The notes below the pieces were generated by a model that saw nothing but the letters and a program-made list of their open reading frames with translations, made no database searches and had not been told where the DNA came from. A program made the position numbers and the translations under genes. Positions 33,071 through 43,958 of a DNA stretch of 64,000 bases are shown here, piece after piece. Source of the stretch: Dyella ginsengisoli LA-4 (lineage in GTDB: Bacteria; Pseudomonadota; Gammaproteobacteria; Xanthomonadales; Rhodanobacteraceae); NCBI RefSeq assembly GCF_000334915.1, contig NZ_AMSF01000016.1:124001-188000 (forward strand). Reading direction: 5' to 3'. The stretch's first letter is position 1. Each line of letters begins with the position of its first letter.

Positions 33071-34813
33071 TCACGGCTTGGCGATCGTGTCCCGCAGGAC
33101 CGCCTGCAGCCTGGCATGCACCTTGACCAGTCCCCGCCACAGCACCACCGCCAGGAGAACCCCCGCAGCCGCCAGCGACAGAGCGATACCGCGGGGCGGC
33201 AGGATGGTCGAGCCGAGCGCGCCCACCAGAACCGCCAGCGCGAACAATGTGGCCAGGGGAATCAGCCTGGCCAGCACGCCGCGGATGGCCCGAGTGTAGG
33301 CACCCGCGTGACGCTCCCGGATTCCCAGCTCGGCGAGCAACATGCCCAGCGCCTCTGCCTTGCGATAGACCGCGATCAGCAGCGGTAGCGACAGGAACAG
33401 CGCAGTCGCCCAGATCACCGTGTGCCGGGCGTCACGCGACAGACCCAGTTGCGAGAACCAGGCCCAGTTGTGGGCATTGACGTAAGCCCCCACCACGAAC
33501 AGCGTCACCACGAGCATCACGTTCACCGCGATGTGCACGAGCAGGCGTCGCAGCATCGCGGCCACGGCGGCATTCTCATCGACCGGTCGCAGGTTTTCGA
33601 GCCAGCCGCTGTAGCTGGTGGCCAGCAGGCTGAGGGACGATGGCGCAACGCGTCGCAAGCCATCGACCAACCCGTCCGCCGAGCGGACCAGGTACGGCGA
33701 CAGCGCCATGCAGATCACCGAGACGGCCACCGCGACCGGATAGATGAAGTTGCTGACCGCACCCAGCGACAGGCCCAGCGTCGCGATCACGAAGGAAAAT
33801 TCGCCGATCTGCGCCATGCTGACGCCCGTGCGCACGGCGGTACGCGGGTCATGGCCAATCACGAACACGCCCAGACTGCAGGTCACCGTCTTGCCCACCA
33901 TCACGACGGCGGCGATCAGCAACGCCGGCAGCGCATATTGCGCCAGCATGGCCGGATCGATCTTCAAGCCGATCGCCACGAAGAAGAGCGCCGCGAACAT
34001 GTCGCGAAGCGGCTCGATCAGGTGCATCACCTGGCCCGCACTGCGCGCCTCGGCCACCACCGCGCCCATGAGGAATGCGCCGAGCGCCACGGAAAACCCC
34101 ATCCAGGCGGCAAACAGGCTTGCCCCGAAACACAACCCCAGGGTGCTGACCAGCAGCACCTCGGACCGACCGAAGCCCGCCACGTAATCGACCAGCCGGG
34201 GCACCAGCAGCAGGCCGACGATCATCCCCGCCACGACGAAGAGTCCGAGATGGCCGATCAGCGTAAACGCCGTGGACGCCTCCACCGACCCGCCGATCGC
34301 CACGGCGGTGAGCATGGTCAGCAACACGATGGTCAGCATGTCCTCGGCGACCAGCAAACCGATGACCAGGCGCGCGAACGGGCGATCGCCCAGCCCCACT
34401 TCTGAAAGGGTCCGCGTCGCCACCATTGTGGACGACAGCGCGACGATGCCACCGAGGAACAAGGCATCGGTGCCACGCCAGCCAAAAGCCTCGCCCAGGC
34501 CGTAGCCGATCCAGAGCATCACCCCGACCTCGGCGACCGCGACGAGCAGGATGCCAAGCCCCACCTCACGCAGCTTGCGGATGCTGAACTCGAGACCGAG
34601 GGTGAACATCAGCAGCACGACGCCGAGATTGGAGATGTCGTCGATGGCGCGCGGATCAGCCACCAGTACGCCCGGGGTGTGGGGGCCGATGAGCACTCCG
34701 GCGAGGATGTATCCGAGCAGTACCGGCTGGCGCAGACGGTGAAACAGGATGGTCGTGGCACCAGCCACGATCATCACGATCGCCAAGTCGCGGATGAAGC
34801 CGATCTCGTGCAT
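33071..34813 (-). CDS. CPA2 family cation:proton antiporter (Kef-like)
   Basis: 580 residues, integral inner membrane protein. About 12 membrane segments from 6 to 415 form the Na/H exchanger fold (VLLGYILAGVLIGPHTPG; ALSSTMVATRTLSEVGL; GLLVAEDMLTIVLL with the conserved acidic pair region; MAQIGEFSFVIATLG). Unlike KefB/KefC there is no RCK/TrkA-N nucleotide-binding tail; the C-terminal 160 residues instead hold a soluble stretch and about four more hydrophobic segments. Predicted to exchange K+ or Na+ for protons. The ATG at 34813 gives MHEIGFIRDLAIVM; ATG 34825 is an alternative. Confidence 0.87.
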   Translation of the reverse strand: MHEIGFIRDLAIVMIVAGATTILFHRLRQPVLLGYILAGVLIGPHTPGVLVADPRAIDDISNLGVVLLMFTLGLEFSIRKLREVGLGILLVAVAEVGVMLWIGYGLGEAFGWRGTDALFLGGIVALSSTMVATRTLSEVGLGDRPFARLVIGLLVAEDMLTIVLLTMLTAVAIGGSVEASTAFTLIGHLGLFVVAGMIVGLLLVPRLVDYVAGFGRSEVLLVSTLGLCFGASLFAAWMGFSVALGAFLMGAVVAEARSAGQVMHLIEPLRDMFAALFFVAIGLKIDPAMLAQYALPALLIAAVVMVGKTVTCSLGVFVIGHDPRTAVRTGVSMAQIGEFSFVIATLGLSLGAVSNFIYPVAVAVSVICMALSPYLVRSADGLVDGLRRVAPSSLSLLATSYSGWLENLRPVDENAAVAAMLRRLLVHIAVNVMLVVTLFVVGAYVNAHNWAWFSQLGLSRDARHTVIWATALFLSLPLLIAVYRKAEALGMLLAELGIRERHAGAYTRAIRGVLARLIPLATLFALAVLVGALGSTILPPRGIALSLAAAGVLLAVVLWRGLVKVHARLQAVLRDTIAKP

Positions 34814-34923
34814 GCGCGGTCCCATGAGACGTGCACCCAGCTTAGTCGCTGGAGCCGACAGGCGGGTGCAATGGATGTCGAAGCGCTCCGCACGGGTCGG
34901 GTGAAAATTTTTCAAAATTTCGC

Positions 34924-34952
34924 TTGACGGAATCGCGAACCCTGCCTATTCT
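34924..34952 (+). promoter_or_regulatory. Sigma-70 promoter of the tRNA-Ala/Glu/Asp operon
   Basis: TTGACG (34924-34929) and TATTCT (34947-34952) are separated by exactly 17 bases, 17 bases before the 5' end of tRNA-Ala. An A/T-rich stretch (AAAATTTTTCAAAATTT, 34901-34920 region) just upstream resembles an UP element, as expected for a stable RNA promoter. Confidence 0.85.
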
Positions 34953-34969
34953 TTCGGGCTTCCAGCGGC

Positions 34970-35045
34970 GGGGCCATAGCTCAGCTGGGAGAGCGCCTGC
35001 ATGGCATGCAGGAGGTCGGCGGTTCGATCCCGCCTGGCTCCACCA
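34970..35045 (+). tRNA. tRNA-Ala (GGC)
   Basis: 76 bases with encoded CCA. Anticodon loop ATGGCAT gives GGC, reading GCC/GCU codons. Acceptor GGGGCCA pairs with TGGCTCC (one G-T). First gene of a three-tRNA operon. Confidence 0.97.
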
Positions 35046-35053
35046 ACTTATTA

Positions 35054-35129
35054 GTCCCCATCGTCTAGAGGCCTAGGACACCACCCTTTCACGGTGGCGA
35101 CCGGGGTTCGAATCCCCGTGGGGACGCCA
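35054..35129 (+). tRNA. tRNA-Glu (TTC)
   Basis: 76 bases with encoded CCA. Anticodon loop CTTTCAC gives TTC. Acceptor GTCCCCA pairs with TGGGGAC. It lies 8 bases after tRNA-Ala. Confidence 0.97.
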
Positions 35130-35183
35130 AGTTGGAGCCCGCCAGATCGCGAAAGCGATGGAAGTTTAGCTGTACCAAAATGT

Positions 35184-35260
35184 GGAGCGGTAGTTCAGTC
35201 GGTTAGAATGCTGGCCTGTCACGCCGGAGGTCGCGGGTTCGAGTCCCGTCCGCTCCGCCA
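35184..35260 (+). tRNA. tRNA-Asp (GTC), copy 1
   Basis: 77 bases with encoded CCA; anticodon loop CTGTCAC gives GTC. Acceptor GGAGCGG pairs with CCGCTCC. Base-for-base identical to the minus-strand copy at 47188-47264. Confidence 0.97.
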
Positions 35261-35271
35261 CTTACGAGAAG

Positions 35272-35292
35272 CCCGCCTTGTGCGGGTTTTTT
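35272..35292 (+). terminator. Terminator of the tRNA operon
   Basis: CCCGC (35272-35276) pairs with GCGGG (35282-35286) and is followed by six T residues (35287-35292), 12 bases past tRNA-Asp. Confidence 0.85.
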
Positions 35293-35321
35293 GTTGCCCG
35301 CGATTCGTGCGGCGCGCACGC

Positions 35322-35804
35322 TCATGCCACCGGAGTCGGCGGCTCCAGCTCGCGCTCTAGCGTGCCAAGCGAGTGCCCCTGCTCGGCCAGATACTCCAGC
35401 CAGCGGGTCAGGAACCCATTCATCCGCAGACGGTGCTGCAGCACCGTGCGGGCCGGCGGAAACGGACCAAGCACCTGCCACAGGTGCCGTCCGGGATGGC
35501 AGTGCAGTGCCTCGGCCACATGCGCGTCCGTGTATACCCGCAGCTGCGCCGACGGCGTGCGCAGCCCGGTCTGTTCGTCGACCAGGTCGTAGGTCAGTTC
35601 CAGCTCGAGCGTGTACGGATGGCGTTCCAGCACCTGCAGGTGCACATCCAGACCGTCGTCGATGCTCGACACGTAGCGTCCGGGAGAGAGATCCCGGGGA
35701 GCAAAAAGTCGTGCAAGCCGATGATAGTTCTCGGCGTACAGCCCCATGAGGAACTCGAAGCGCCCGGGAAGCAGCGCGGTACGTCGATCCAGGACAACGC
35801 TCAT
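35322..35804 (-). CDS. yqiB: DUF1249 family protein (YqiB-like)
   Basis: 160 residues, soluble. The opening LLPGRFEFLMGLYAENYHRLARLF, then DVHLQVLERHPYTLELELTYDL and RVYTDAHVAEALHC, are the conserved blocks of DUF1249, known as YqiB in E. coli. The function is not established. It starts 25 bases after the ppsR stop on the same strand and ends facing the tRNA operon terminator. No catalytic motif is evident. Confidence 0.87.
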   Translation of the reverse strand: MSVVLDRRTALLPGRFEFLMGLYAENYHRLARLFAPRDLSPGRYVSSIDDGLDVHLQVLERHPYTLELELTYDLVDEQTGLRTPSAQLRVYTDAHVAEALHCHPGRHLWQVLGPFPPARTVLQHRLRMNGFLTRWLEYLAEQGHSLGTLERELEPPTPVA

Positions 35805-35829
35805 ACAGCCGGAAAGCTCCTCTGGAAAT

Positions 35830-36645
35830 TCAGAACATGGTGCGCTCGATGCCGAAGCGCTCGAAGATCTTGCTGGCGATCTCCTCGATCGAAACATGCG
35901 TGGTATTGAGGCTGGGGATGGCCTCTCGACGCATGAGCTTCTCCGCCTGCGCCAACTCCCAGCGGCACTGCTCGATCGTGGCATAACGACTGTTGGCCCG
36001 ACGCTGCTCGCGGATCTGCGCCAGACGCTGGGGGTCGATGGTGAGGCCGAACAGGCGGTCCCTGTAGGGGCGCAAGCGGGCTGGCAGCTCCAGCTTGTCC
36101 AGGTCGTCGTCCGTGAGCGGATAGTTGGCGGCACTCACCCCATAATGCAAGGCCATGTAGAGACAGGTCGGCGTCTTGCCCGAGCGGGACACGCCCACCA
36201 GGATCAGGTCGGCCTGGGCATAGTCGACGTCGATGCCGTCGTCGTGGGTGAGCGCATAGTTGGTCGCGTTGATGCGCGCCTCGTACTTGTCGAAGTCGAC
36301 CAGCCCGTGCGAGCGGTTCACCGCCCCCGAGCGCTTCGCCCCCAATTCCACCTCCAGCGGGCCAATGAAGGGGGCAAACACATCCAGCATCAACGCTCCG
36401 CTGGTCGCCACGATATCGCACAAGGTTCGATCCGCCATGGTGTTGACCACGATCGGCCGCTGCCCCGTCTGCGCGTATCTCGTCTTGATGCGCAGTGCGG
36501 CTGCCTCGGCCTTTTTCGCGTCGTCCACGAACGGTAGGCGATGCTTGTCGAAGGCCATCCCCTCGAATTGCGCCAGGATGCTGTTGCCGATTGTCTCGGC
36601 AGTAATACCAGTTGAATCGGAAATGAAGAAAACAGTCCGCTGCAT
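35830..36645 (-). CDS. ppsR: PEP synthase regulatory protein (kinase/pyrophosphorylase)
   Basis: 271 residues, DUF299 family. P-loop [10 protein letters not shown] at 151-160, with [18 protein letters not shown] at the N-terminus and [17 protein letters not shown] toward the C-terminus. PpsR uses ADP to phosphorylate and inactivate PEP synthase and reverses this by a phosphate-dependent step. It is transcribed divergently from its target ppsA across 225 bases, the usual arrangement in gammaproteobacteria, so the shared gap probably carries both promoters. The ATG at 36645 gives the family's [12 protein letters not shown] start. Confidence 0.96.
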   Translation of the reverse strand: MQRTVFFISDSTGITAETIGNSILAQFEGMAFDKHRLPFVDDAKKAEAAALRIKTRYAQTGQRPIVVNTMADRTLCDIVATSGALMLDVFAPFIGPLEVELGAKRSGAVNRSHGLVDFDKYEARINATNYALTHDDGIDVDYAQADLILVGVSRSGKTPTCLYMALHYGVSAANYPLTDDDLDKLELPARLRPYRDRLFGLTIDPQRLAQIREQRRANSRYATIEQCRWELAQAEKLMRREAIPSLNTTHVSIEEIASKIFERFGIERTMF

Positions 36646-36870
36646 GATTCGATCCGAAAGAGGCTGTGTAGGGCGGTGGCTCACGTTAGCGCATGCCTGA
36701 GGCGCTGTGTTTCTTGATCCTCGGCTGACTGGTATGCAGGTGGAGCGGCGACGGATTGCATTGGTCTTCTTGTGCCATGCACCATCCGCAGCGGACAATA
36801 CCAGTTCTTTGTGACCCGCTTTCGGCTGGTCGCACCGACCTACCCCACTTGAGTTCCGAGGAGATCCACC

Positions 36871-39243
<2,373 letters not shown>

Positions 39244-39267
39244 CCCGATCCGGAACATCGAAAAACA

Positions 39268-39300
39268 GGGCGGGGGCAACCCCGCCCTTTTTCTTTTTTT
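39268..39300 (+). terminator. Terminator of ppsA
   Basis: An 8-bp stem GGGCGGGG (39268-39275) with CCCCGCCC (39280-39287), GCAA loop, followed by TTTTTCTTTTTTT (39288-39300), 25 bases past the ppsA stop. Confidence 0.95.
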
Positions 39301-39359
39301 CCCGGCCATGACCGCGACGTCGTGCAGTGCAGCTTGCAGCCTTCCGGGCTCGCCCACTA

Positions 39360-39381
39360 GCGTCATACGCGCGTTTGACGC
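39360..39381. promoter_or_regulatory. Near-perfect palindrome, candidate PsrA-type operator
   Basis: A 22-bp palindrome with 20 of 22 positions symmetric: arms GCGTCA and TGACGC around TACGCGCGTT. Its core CATAC-GCGC-GTTTG differs by one base from the PsrA box as I recall it ([G/C]AAAC, 2-4 bases, GTTT[G/C]). A TTGACG -35-like hexamer (39375-39380) overlaps its right arm, as for an autorepressed gene. It lies 42 bases before the TetR-family ATG. Confidence 0.6.
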
Positions 39382-39423
39382 ACGTGCATCGGGGCACGTT
39401 CCATCAGGTCACAGGGGCTCAAC

Positions 39424-40176
39424 ATGCGCACTACCGGGGGAAACCAGGCGGCAGAGACCCGGCGGCGACTGCTGGACGCCGCCGAGCACCTCTTCATCGA
39501 CAGGGGCTACGAAGGCCTCTCGATGCGCCAGATCACCGCGCATGCCGGCACCAATCTGGCGGCCGTGAACTACCACTTCGGCAACAAGGACACCATGTTG
39601 CGCGAGCTGCTCTCCCAGCGGCTCGACCGGCTCAACGAGGAGCGCCTGCAGTTGCTTGATGCCTGTGAGGCCGCCGAGCAGTTGCCGGATTGCGAGACCA
39701 TCCTGGGCATCCTCTTCGTGCCGGCCATGCAACTGGGGAGGGATCCCGACGCGGGGCCGGCCTTCCTGAGGCTGCTGGGCAGGGTCTACAGCGACGCCTC
39801 GCCGTTCATCCGCGACCATCTTCAGCAGCACTATCGGCCGATCTTCGGACGATTTTTCGATGCATTCGCACGTGCGCTGCCCCACGTGCCCCGCAGCGAG
39901 CTGGGCCTGCGGCTGCATTTCGCGCTCAAGTCACTCTCCGGGGTACTGGCGACTGACGACATGGACGAGCTCGTCGCCGAGCTGAGCATGGGCCAGTCGA
40001 TCCCCGACACCGAACTGCTCGCCCGCCTGGTGGCGCTGGTCTCTCCAGCCCTCACCGCGCCCCTGGGTACCCCGGCGCAGGTGGAAAAGATCCACCGCCT
40101 GCAACAGCTCAGCCAGGTCCGGTCAATGGCGTGCAGTCGCAAACACACCCCTCCGGCCGCTCCTGCGGAAGCGTGA
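39424..40176 (+). CDS. TetR-family regulator, PsrA-like
   Basis: 250 residues. N-terminal helix-turn-helix (about 8-55): RRRLLDAAEHLFIDRGYEGLSMRQITAHAGTNLAAVNYHFGNKDTMLRELL, with the NLAAVNYHFG helix typical of PsrA-type members. The C-terminal ligand-binding domain (about 70-230) is helical and begins FVPAMQLGRDPDAGPAFLRLLGRVYSD. PsrA senses long-chain acyl-CoA or fatty acid and controls beta-oxidation genes in Pseudomonas. A palindromic candidate operator lies just upstream. A FadJ-like gene is 10 kb away in this window, but a regulatory link is untested. Subfamily call is by resemblance. Confidence 0.85.
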   Translation: MRTTGGNQAAETRRRLLDAAEHLFIDRGYEGLSMRQITAHAGTNLAAVNYHFGNKDTMLRELLSQRLDRLNEERLQLLDACEAAEQLPDCETILGILFVPAMQLGRDPDAGPAFLRLLGRVYSDASPFIRDHLQQHYRPIFGRFFDAFARALPHVPRSELGLRLHFALKSLSGVLATDDMDELVAELSMGQSIPDTELLARLVALVSPALTAPLGTPAQVEKIHRLQQLSQVRSMACSRKHTPPAAPAEA

Positions 40177-40198
40177 CGCTTCGACTGAGCCGAAAATG

Positions 40199-40227
40199 AA
40201 AAAGCCCCGCATCGCTGCGGGGCCTTT
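40199..40227. terminator. Bidirectional terminator between TetR gene and tRNA-Ser
   Basis: 8-bp stem GCCCCGCA (40204-40211) with TGCGGGGC (40216-40223), TCGC loop. A TTT run follows on the plus strand and TTTTTCATTTT on the minus strand, so it can end both the TetR-type gene and the leftward tRNA-Ser transcript. Confidence 0.85.
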
Positions 40228-40231
40228 CAAT

Positions 40232-40321
<90 letters not shown>

Positions 40322-40432
40322 AAAGGGGGCACGCGGTGGTTCGCGTGAGCCGGCAATGATACGCAGGCATGAGCGCCGTGACAACTGGGGATGCATCCGG
40401 CATGCTGCGCCGGTCAGCCACCGCCCGCCCCC

Positions 40433-41134
40433 ATGATCGAATTCGGACACGGAACCCACGTCGGCCTGCGCCGCACGCGCAACGAGGACACCTACTACGC
40501 CGATCCTGACCTCGGGCTGTTCCTTGTTGCCGATGGTATGGGTGGGCACCAGCACGGCGAGGTCGCAGCCGCGCTTGCTCGCGATGCGGTGGTCGAGCAG
40601 ATCCGCCGCGGGCAGCCTTTGCACGACGCGGTCCGACTTGCGGCGGAACAGCTGGAACAGCACGCGTATCGACGACGCGACACCCTGCCCATGGGAACGA
40701 CACTGGCTGCTCTCCACCTGCACGATGAAGCCTATGACGTGGCCTGGGTCGGCGACAGCCGCATCTACCGGCTGGCCGGGGAGTTCCAGTTGATCAGCCA
40801 CGACCACTCGCTGGTGCAGGAACTGGTCAACACCGGCCGGCTCGATCCGGAGCTCGCGGCGCGACATCCGCAGCGCAATGTGCTGACCCAGGCACTGGGC
40901 ATCACCGCCGCCGGGCAACTGCACATAGGAGTCGCCGGCGGTCAGCAGCGCCCGGGCCACGCCTTCCTGCTATGCACCGACGGCCTGACCGATGGCCTCG
41001 ACACCACGTCCCTGGCCGACCTGGTTCAACGGAGCGATCTGGCCGCGCAGGAATGCGTGGATCATCTGCTGCTGGCCGGTCTCGATGCGGGCGGCAACGA
41101 CAACCTCACCGCGATCCTGATCCGCTTGCGCTAA
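40433..41134 (+). CDS. PP2C-family serine/threonine protein phosphatase
   Basis: 233 residues, one PP2C domain. Metal and phosphate motifs are in order: RTRNEDTYY (about 14-22), VADGMGGHQHGEVAA, PMGTTLAAL, WVGDSRIYRL, LCTDGLTD and GGNDNLTAILI. A soluble, stand-alone phosphatase of the type that opposes Hanks-type kinases (Stp/PppA-like); no kinase or type VI secretion gene is beside it. The ATG at 40433 is chosen because MIEFGHGTHVGLRR is the family start. It ends 5 bases before the convergent dnaQ stop. Confidence 0.92.
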   Translation: MIEFGHGTHVGLRRTRNEDTYYADPDLGLFLVADGMGGHQHGEVAAALARDAVVEQIRRGQPLHDAVRLAAEQLEQHAYRRRDTLPMGTTLAALHLHDEAYDVAWVGDSRIYRLAGEFQLISHDHSLVQELVNTGRLDPELAARHPQRNVLTQALGITAAGQLHIGVAGGQQRPGHAFLLCTDGLTDGLDTTSLADLVQRSDLAAQECVDHLLLAGLDAGGNDNLTAILIRLR

Positions 41135-41139
41135 CCAGG

Positions 41140-41859
41140 TCAGACAGGAGTCACGGCTTCGCGGCGCCAGAGGCTGGTTCCCCCGGCGCTCTTGTCCAGG
41201 GCATCGAGCCGCTTTTCGTGCGCTGCCAGCTCGTCGGCCCCGGCCCGCAGCACCCGCGGGCGGCGCGAAAGCACCACTGGCGCCACCACTGCCGTCTGCT
41301 GTTCCTCGGATGCCTTCTCGAAACCCAGATCGAGCGCGACCTGACCCGAGGTCATGGCGATATAGACGTCCGCCAGCAACTGGCAGTCGATCAGGCCGCC
41401 GTGGAGCTCGCGGGCGGAGTTGTCCACGCCGAGACGCTTGCACAAGGCATCCAGGCTGTTGCGCTGGCCGGGATAGCGCTCGCGCGCCATCGCCAGGGTG
41501 TCGAGCACGGTGCATCGATCGCCGATCGTCCCGAGAGCGCCAGGGAGCCGCGCCAGCTCGGCATTCAGGAAGGCCAGGTCGAACACGGCGTTATGGATGA
41601 TCAGTTCGGCGCCTTCGATGAAGGCCAGGAACTCCCCGGCCACATCGGCGAACCGCGGCTTGTCGAGCAGGAACTCGTCCTCGATGCCGGTGACCTGGCG
41701 CGCGCCCTCGTCTATCGCCCGATCCGGATTCAGATAGGTCTGGTAACGGCGCCCGGTCAGTCGACGCTCCACCATCTCCAGACAGGCGATCTCGATCAGC
41801 CGGTGTCCTTGACGCACCTCGAGGCCGGTCGTCTCGGTATCCAGCACAACCTGCCTCAT
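41140..41859 (-). CDS. dnaQ: DNA polymerase III epsilon subunit
   Basis: 239 residues. DEDDh 3'-5' exonuclease: [19 protein letters not shown] (ExoI, about 7-25), [13 protein letters not shown] (ExoII), and [17 protein letters not shown] (ExoIII). The C-terminal tail (about 190-239) carries the polymerase-binding segment. It proofreads for the replicative polymerase. The start overlaps the rnhA stop by four bases (ATGA), so rnhA and dnaQ are translated together; in E. coli these two genes are divergent instead. Confidence 0.95.
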   Translation of the reverse strand: MRQVVLDTETTGLEVRQGHRLIEIACLEMVERRLTGRRYQTYLNPDRAIDEGARQVTGIEDEFLLDKPRFADVAGEFLAFIEGAELIIHNAVFDLAFLNAELARLPGALGTIGDRCTVLDTLAMARERYPGQRNSLDALCKRLGVDNSARELHGGLIDCQLLADVYIAMTSGQVALDLGFEKASEEQQTAVVAPVVLSRRPRVLRAGADELAAHEKRLDALDKSAGGTSLWRREAVTPV

Positions 41860-42299
41860 GCGCGCCTCCTGTGCTGCTCGGCCTGCTCCCGTGCGGCTTC
41901 GTCGACACGCTCGTTCTCCGCATGCCCGTTGTGGCCACGCACCCAGTGCCAGCGAACCGTATGGCGGGCAGCGGCATCGGACAGACGCACCCAGAGATCC
42001 TGGTTCTTGACCGGCTTGCGGTCCGCGGTGCGCCAACCATTGGCGCGCCACTTCGGCACCCACTGCTCGATGCCCTGCATGACGTAGCGCGAATCGGTGG
42101 TCAGGTCGACGATACAGGGCCGGCTGAGAGCCTCCAGTGCAGCGATCGCGGCCATCAGCTCCATGCGATTGTTGGTGGTGTCCGGCTCGCCGTTGGCGAG
42201 CATGCGCTCCTTGCCCTTGGCACGCAGCAGCGCCGCCCAGCCACCCGGTCCCGGGTTCCCGAGGCAGGCACCATCGGTGAATGCTTCCACTTGCGTCAA
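41856..42299 (-). CDS. rnhA: Ribonuclease HI
   Basis: 147 residues from a TTG start at 42299, preceded by a fair RBS (GAGGAAACGTT). Active-site carboxylates are in [27 protein letters not shown] and [15 protein letters not shown], with [18 protein letters not shown] near the C-terminus. It cuts the RNA strand of RNA:DNA hybrids, removing primers and R-loops. No ATG precedes the conserved QVEAFTDG start; TTG gives the normal family length. The methyltransferase-like gene upstream ends 26 bases away. Confidence 0.95.
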   Translation of the reverse strand: MTQVEAFTDGACLGNPGPGGWAALLRAKGKERMLANGEPDTTNNRMELMAAIAALEALSRPCIVDLTTDSRYVMQGIEQWVPKWRANGWRTADRKPVKNQDLWVRLSDAAARHTVRWHWVRGHNGHAENERVDEAAREQAEQHRRRA

Positions 42300-42325
42300 A
42301 ACGTTTCCTCTTGTTCTCGGATTGC

Positions 42326-43006
42326 TCAGGCGATGTTCCGCCGGGCACCGGGGGCCAGCCGCCCGTCCACCGGAGCACGAATCGGCCGCGGCACCAGCCG
42401 CAATGGCGCGGCTGCCCGCCGACGCTTGCGGGCCATCAGGACATACCCTCCGCCCAAGGCATCGCCGAGGGCGGCCGCGGCATCGGCCACCGGCCACACG
42501 GGCCCCAGTCGGCGCACGCACTCCACCTGCATGTCACGCCGCCGCAACCACTCACCCAGCTGCAACGGCATGTGGAGACGCAGGGCCTGTCGGCGCGCCC
42601 GCCAGGCCAGCCAGGGTAGCCAAAGGCTGAGGGGATGCAGCCCGCTGACGGCAAGCATTCCACCGGGCGCCAGTACCCTCAACGACTCGTCCAGCAAGGC
42701 CATCGGCGCAGCAGCCGCTTCCAGCGCATGCCTGAGGACAACCAGCTCGAACGCATCATCCAGAAATGGCAATGATTCGTCGCTTCGGCCGGCGATGTCG
42801 CCGCTGTAGCGCGTTCCGGCTACGGCGAGCCGGGTCCAGCAGGACAGCATCGGCACAGCCGGCAGCTGATCCTGTTCAATGGCCGATACCAGCAGGCCGT
42901 GATCGCCGCGACAACGCTGCAGGTCGGGAGTCAGTCCGCGCACCTCATCTTCCAGCAGGCGCCGCAAGGGTGCGCTGGCATAGATGTCAGGGAAGGCAGC
43001 GGACAT
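42326..43006 (-). CDS. Methyltransferase-like protein (YafS position)
   Basis: 226 residues, class I SAM-methyltransferase-like. The central part is recognisable ([49 protein letters not shown]), but the glycine-rich motif I that binds SAM is not seen ([14 protein letters not shown] in its place). A basic C-terminal tail follows ([17 protein letters not shown]). E. coli has yafS at the same place between gloB and rnhA. Activity is uncertain because of the degenerate motif. It is divergent from gloB across 184 bases and heads the rnhA-dnaQ group. Confidence 0.82.
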   Translation of the reverse strand: MSAAFPDIYASAPLRRLLEDEVRGLTPDLQRCRGDHGLLVSAIEQDQLPAVPMLSCWTRLAVAGTRYSGDIAGRSDESLPFLDDAFELVVLRHALEAAAAPMALLDESLRVLAPGGMLAVSGLHPLSLWLPWLAWRARRQALRLHMPLQLGEWLRRRDMQVECVRRLGPVWPVADAAAALGDALGGGYVLMARKRRRAAAPLRLVPRPIRAPVDGRLAPGARRNIA

Positions 43007-43190
43007 GCGATGCACCTGTGGGCCGATCGGTCGCAGTGTAGCGGTTGACCGCCCTGACCGGCAGCTGCACGCGACGCGTGGAAGTTAACGCCCGACTAAC
43101 GAGCCTCCCTCTGCTCCAAGGCTATAGTCGGCGGCCGGACTTTGCTGCCATCCGCTACGGAGGGCGCATACGCCCCGCCTGGAGAGAGCT

Positions 43191-43958
43191 TTGCACCTGA
43201 TGGCGCTACCGGCCCTGGCCGACAACTACATCTGGCTGATGCATGACGACCAGGGACGCGCAGCGGTGGTCGACCCCGGCGACGCCGACGTCGTGGAAAA
43301 GGCCCTGGCCGAGCATGAGCTCTCCCTGCACGCCATCCTGCTGACCCACCACCACCAGGACCACATCGGCGGAGTGGCGCAGTTGCGGCAGTCCCATCCG
43401 GTGGAGATTCACGCACCGGGCGACCCACGAATCGATCACGTCAACCAGCGGGTCGCCGATGGTGACGTGGTAGAGCTGTTCGGACCGGATGTTCGTCTGG
43501 AGGTACTCGCCGTTCCCGGACACACCCTGAGCCACATCGCCTATGTGGGCGCGGGTTGGCTCTTCTGCGGCGACACGCTTTTCAGCCTCGGTTGTGGGCG
43601 GCTGTTCGAAGGCAGTCCGGAGCAGATGCTCGCTTCGCTCGATCGCCTGTCTGCACTGCCACCAGGCACTCAGGTCTGCTGTGCGCACGAATACACCGCA
43701 TCGAATGGGCGCTTTGCGCTGGAAGTGGAACCGGAGAATCCCGATCTGGCCGAACGACTCGCCGAGGTAGCGAGGCTTCGCGGCCTGTCCCTGCCCACCT
43801 TGCCGGTGCCTCTGGCACGCGAGCTGGAGACCAATCCATTCCTTCGGATCGATCGTCCGGCCCTGGTGCGCTGGGGTGAGCGGAACGGCGTGGCAACGAG
43901 CGACCGCATCGGGCGCTTCGCCGCCCTGCGCCAGGCCAAGGACCATTTCCGGGGATGA
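43191..43958 (+). CDS. gloB: Hydroxyacylglutathione hydrolase (glyoxalase II)
   Basis: 255 residues from a TTG start with GGAGAG six bases upstream; ATG at 43200 would drop only three residues. Metallo-beta-lactamase fold with LTHHHQDHIGG (about 50-60), PGHTLSHIAYVG, GDTLFSLGCGRLFEG and CAHEYTASN, the glyoxalase II metal ligands and C-terminal substrate domain. It hydrolyses S-lactoylglutathione to lactate and glutathione, finishing methylglyoxal detoxification. Its stop overlaps mltD by four bases (ATGA). Confidence 0.95.
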   Translation: MHLMALPALADNYIWLMHDDQGRAAVVDPGDADVVEKALAEHELSLHAILLTHHHQDHIGGVAQLRQSHPVEIHAPGDPRIDHVNQRVADGDVVELFGPDVRLEVLAVPGHTLSHIAYVGAGWLFCGDTLFSLGCGRLFEGSPEQMLASLDRLSALPPGTQVCCAHEYTASNGRFALEVEPENPDLAERLAEVARLRGLSLPTLPVPLARELETNPFLRIDRPALVRWGERNGVATSDRIGRFAALRQAKDHFRG

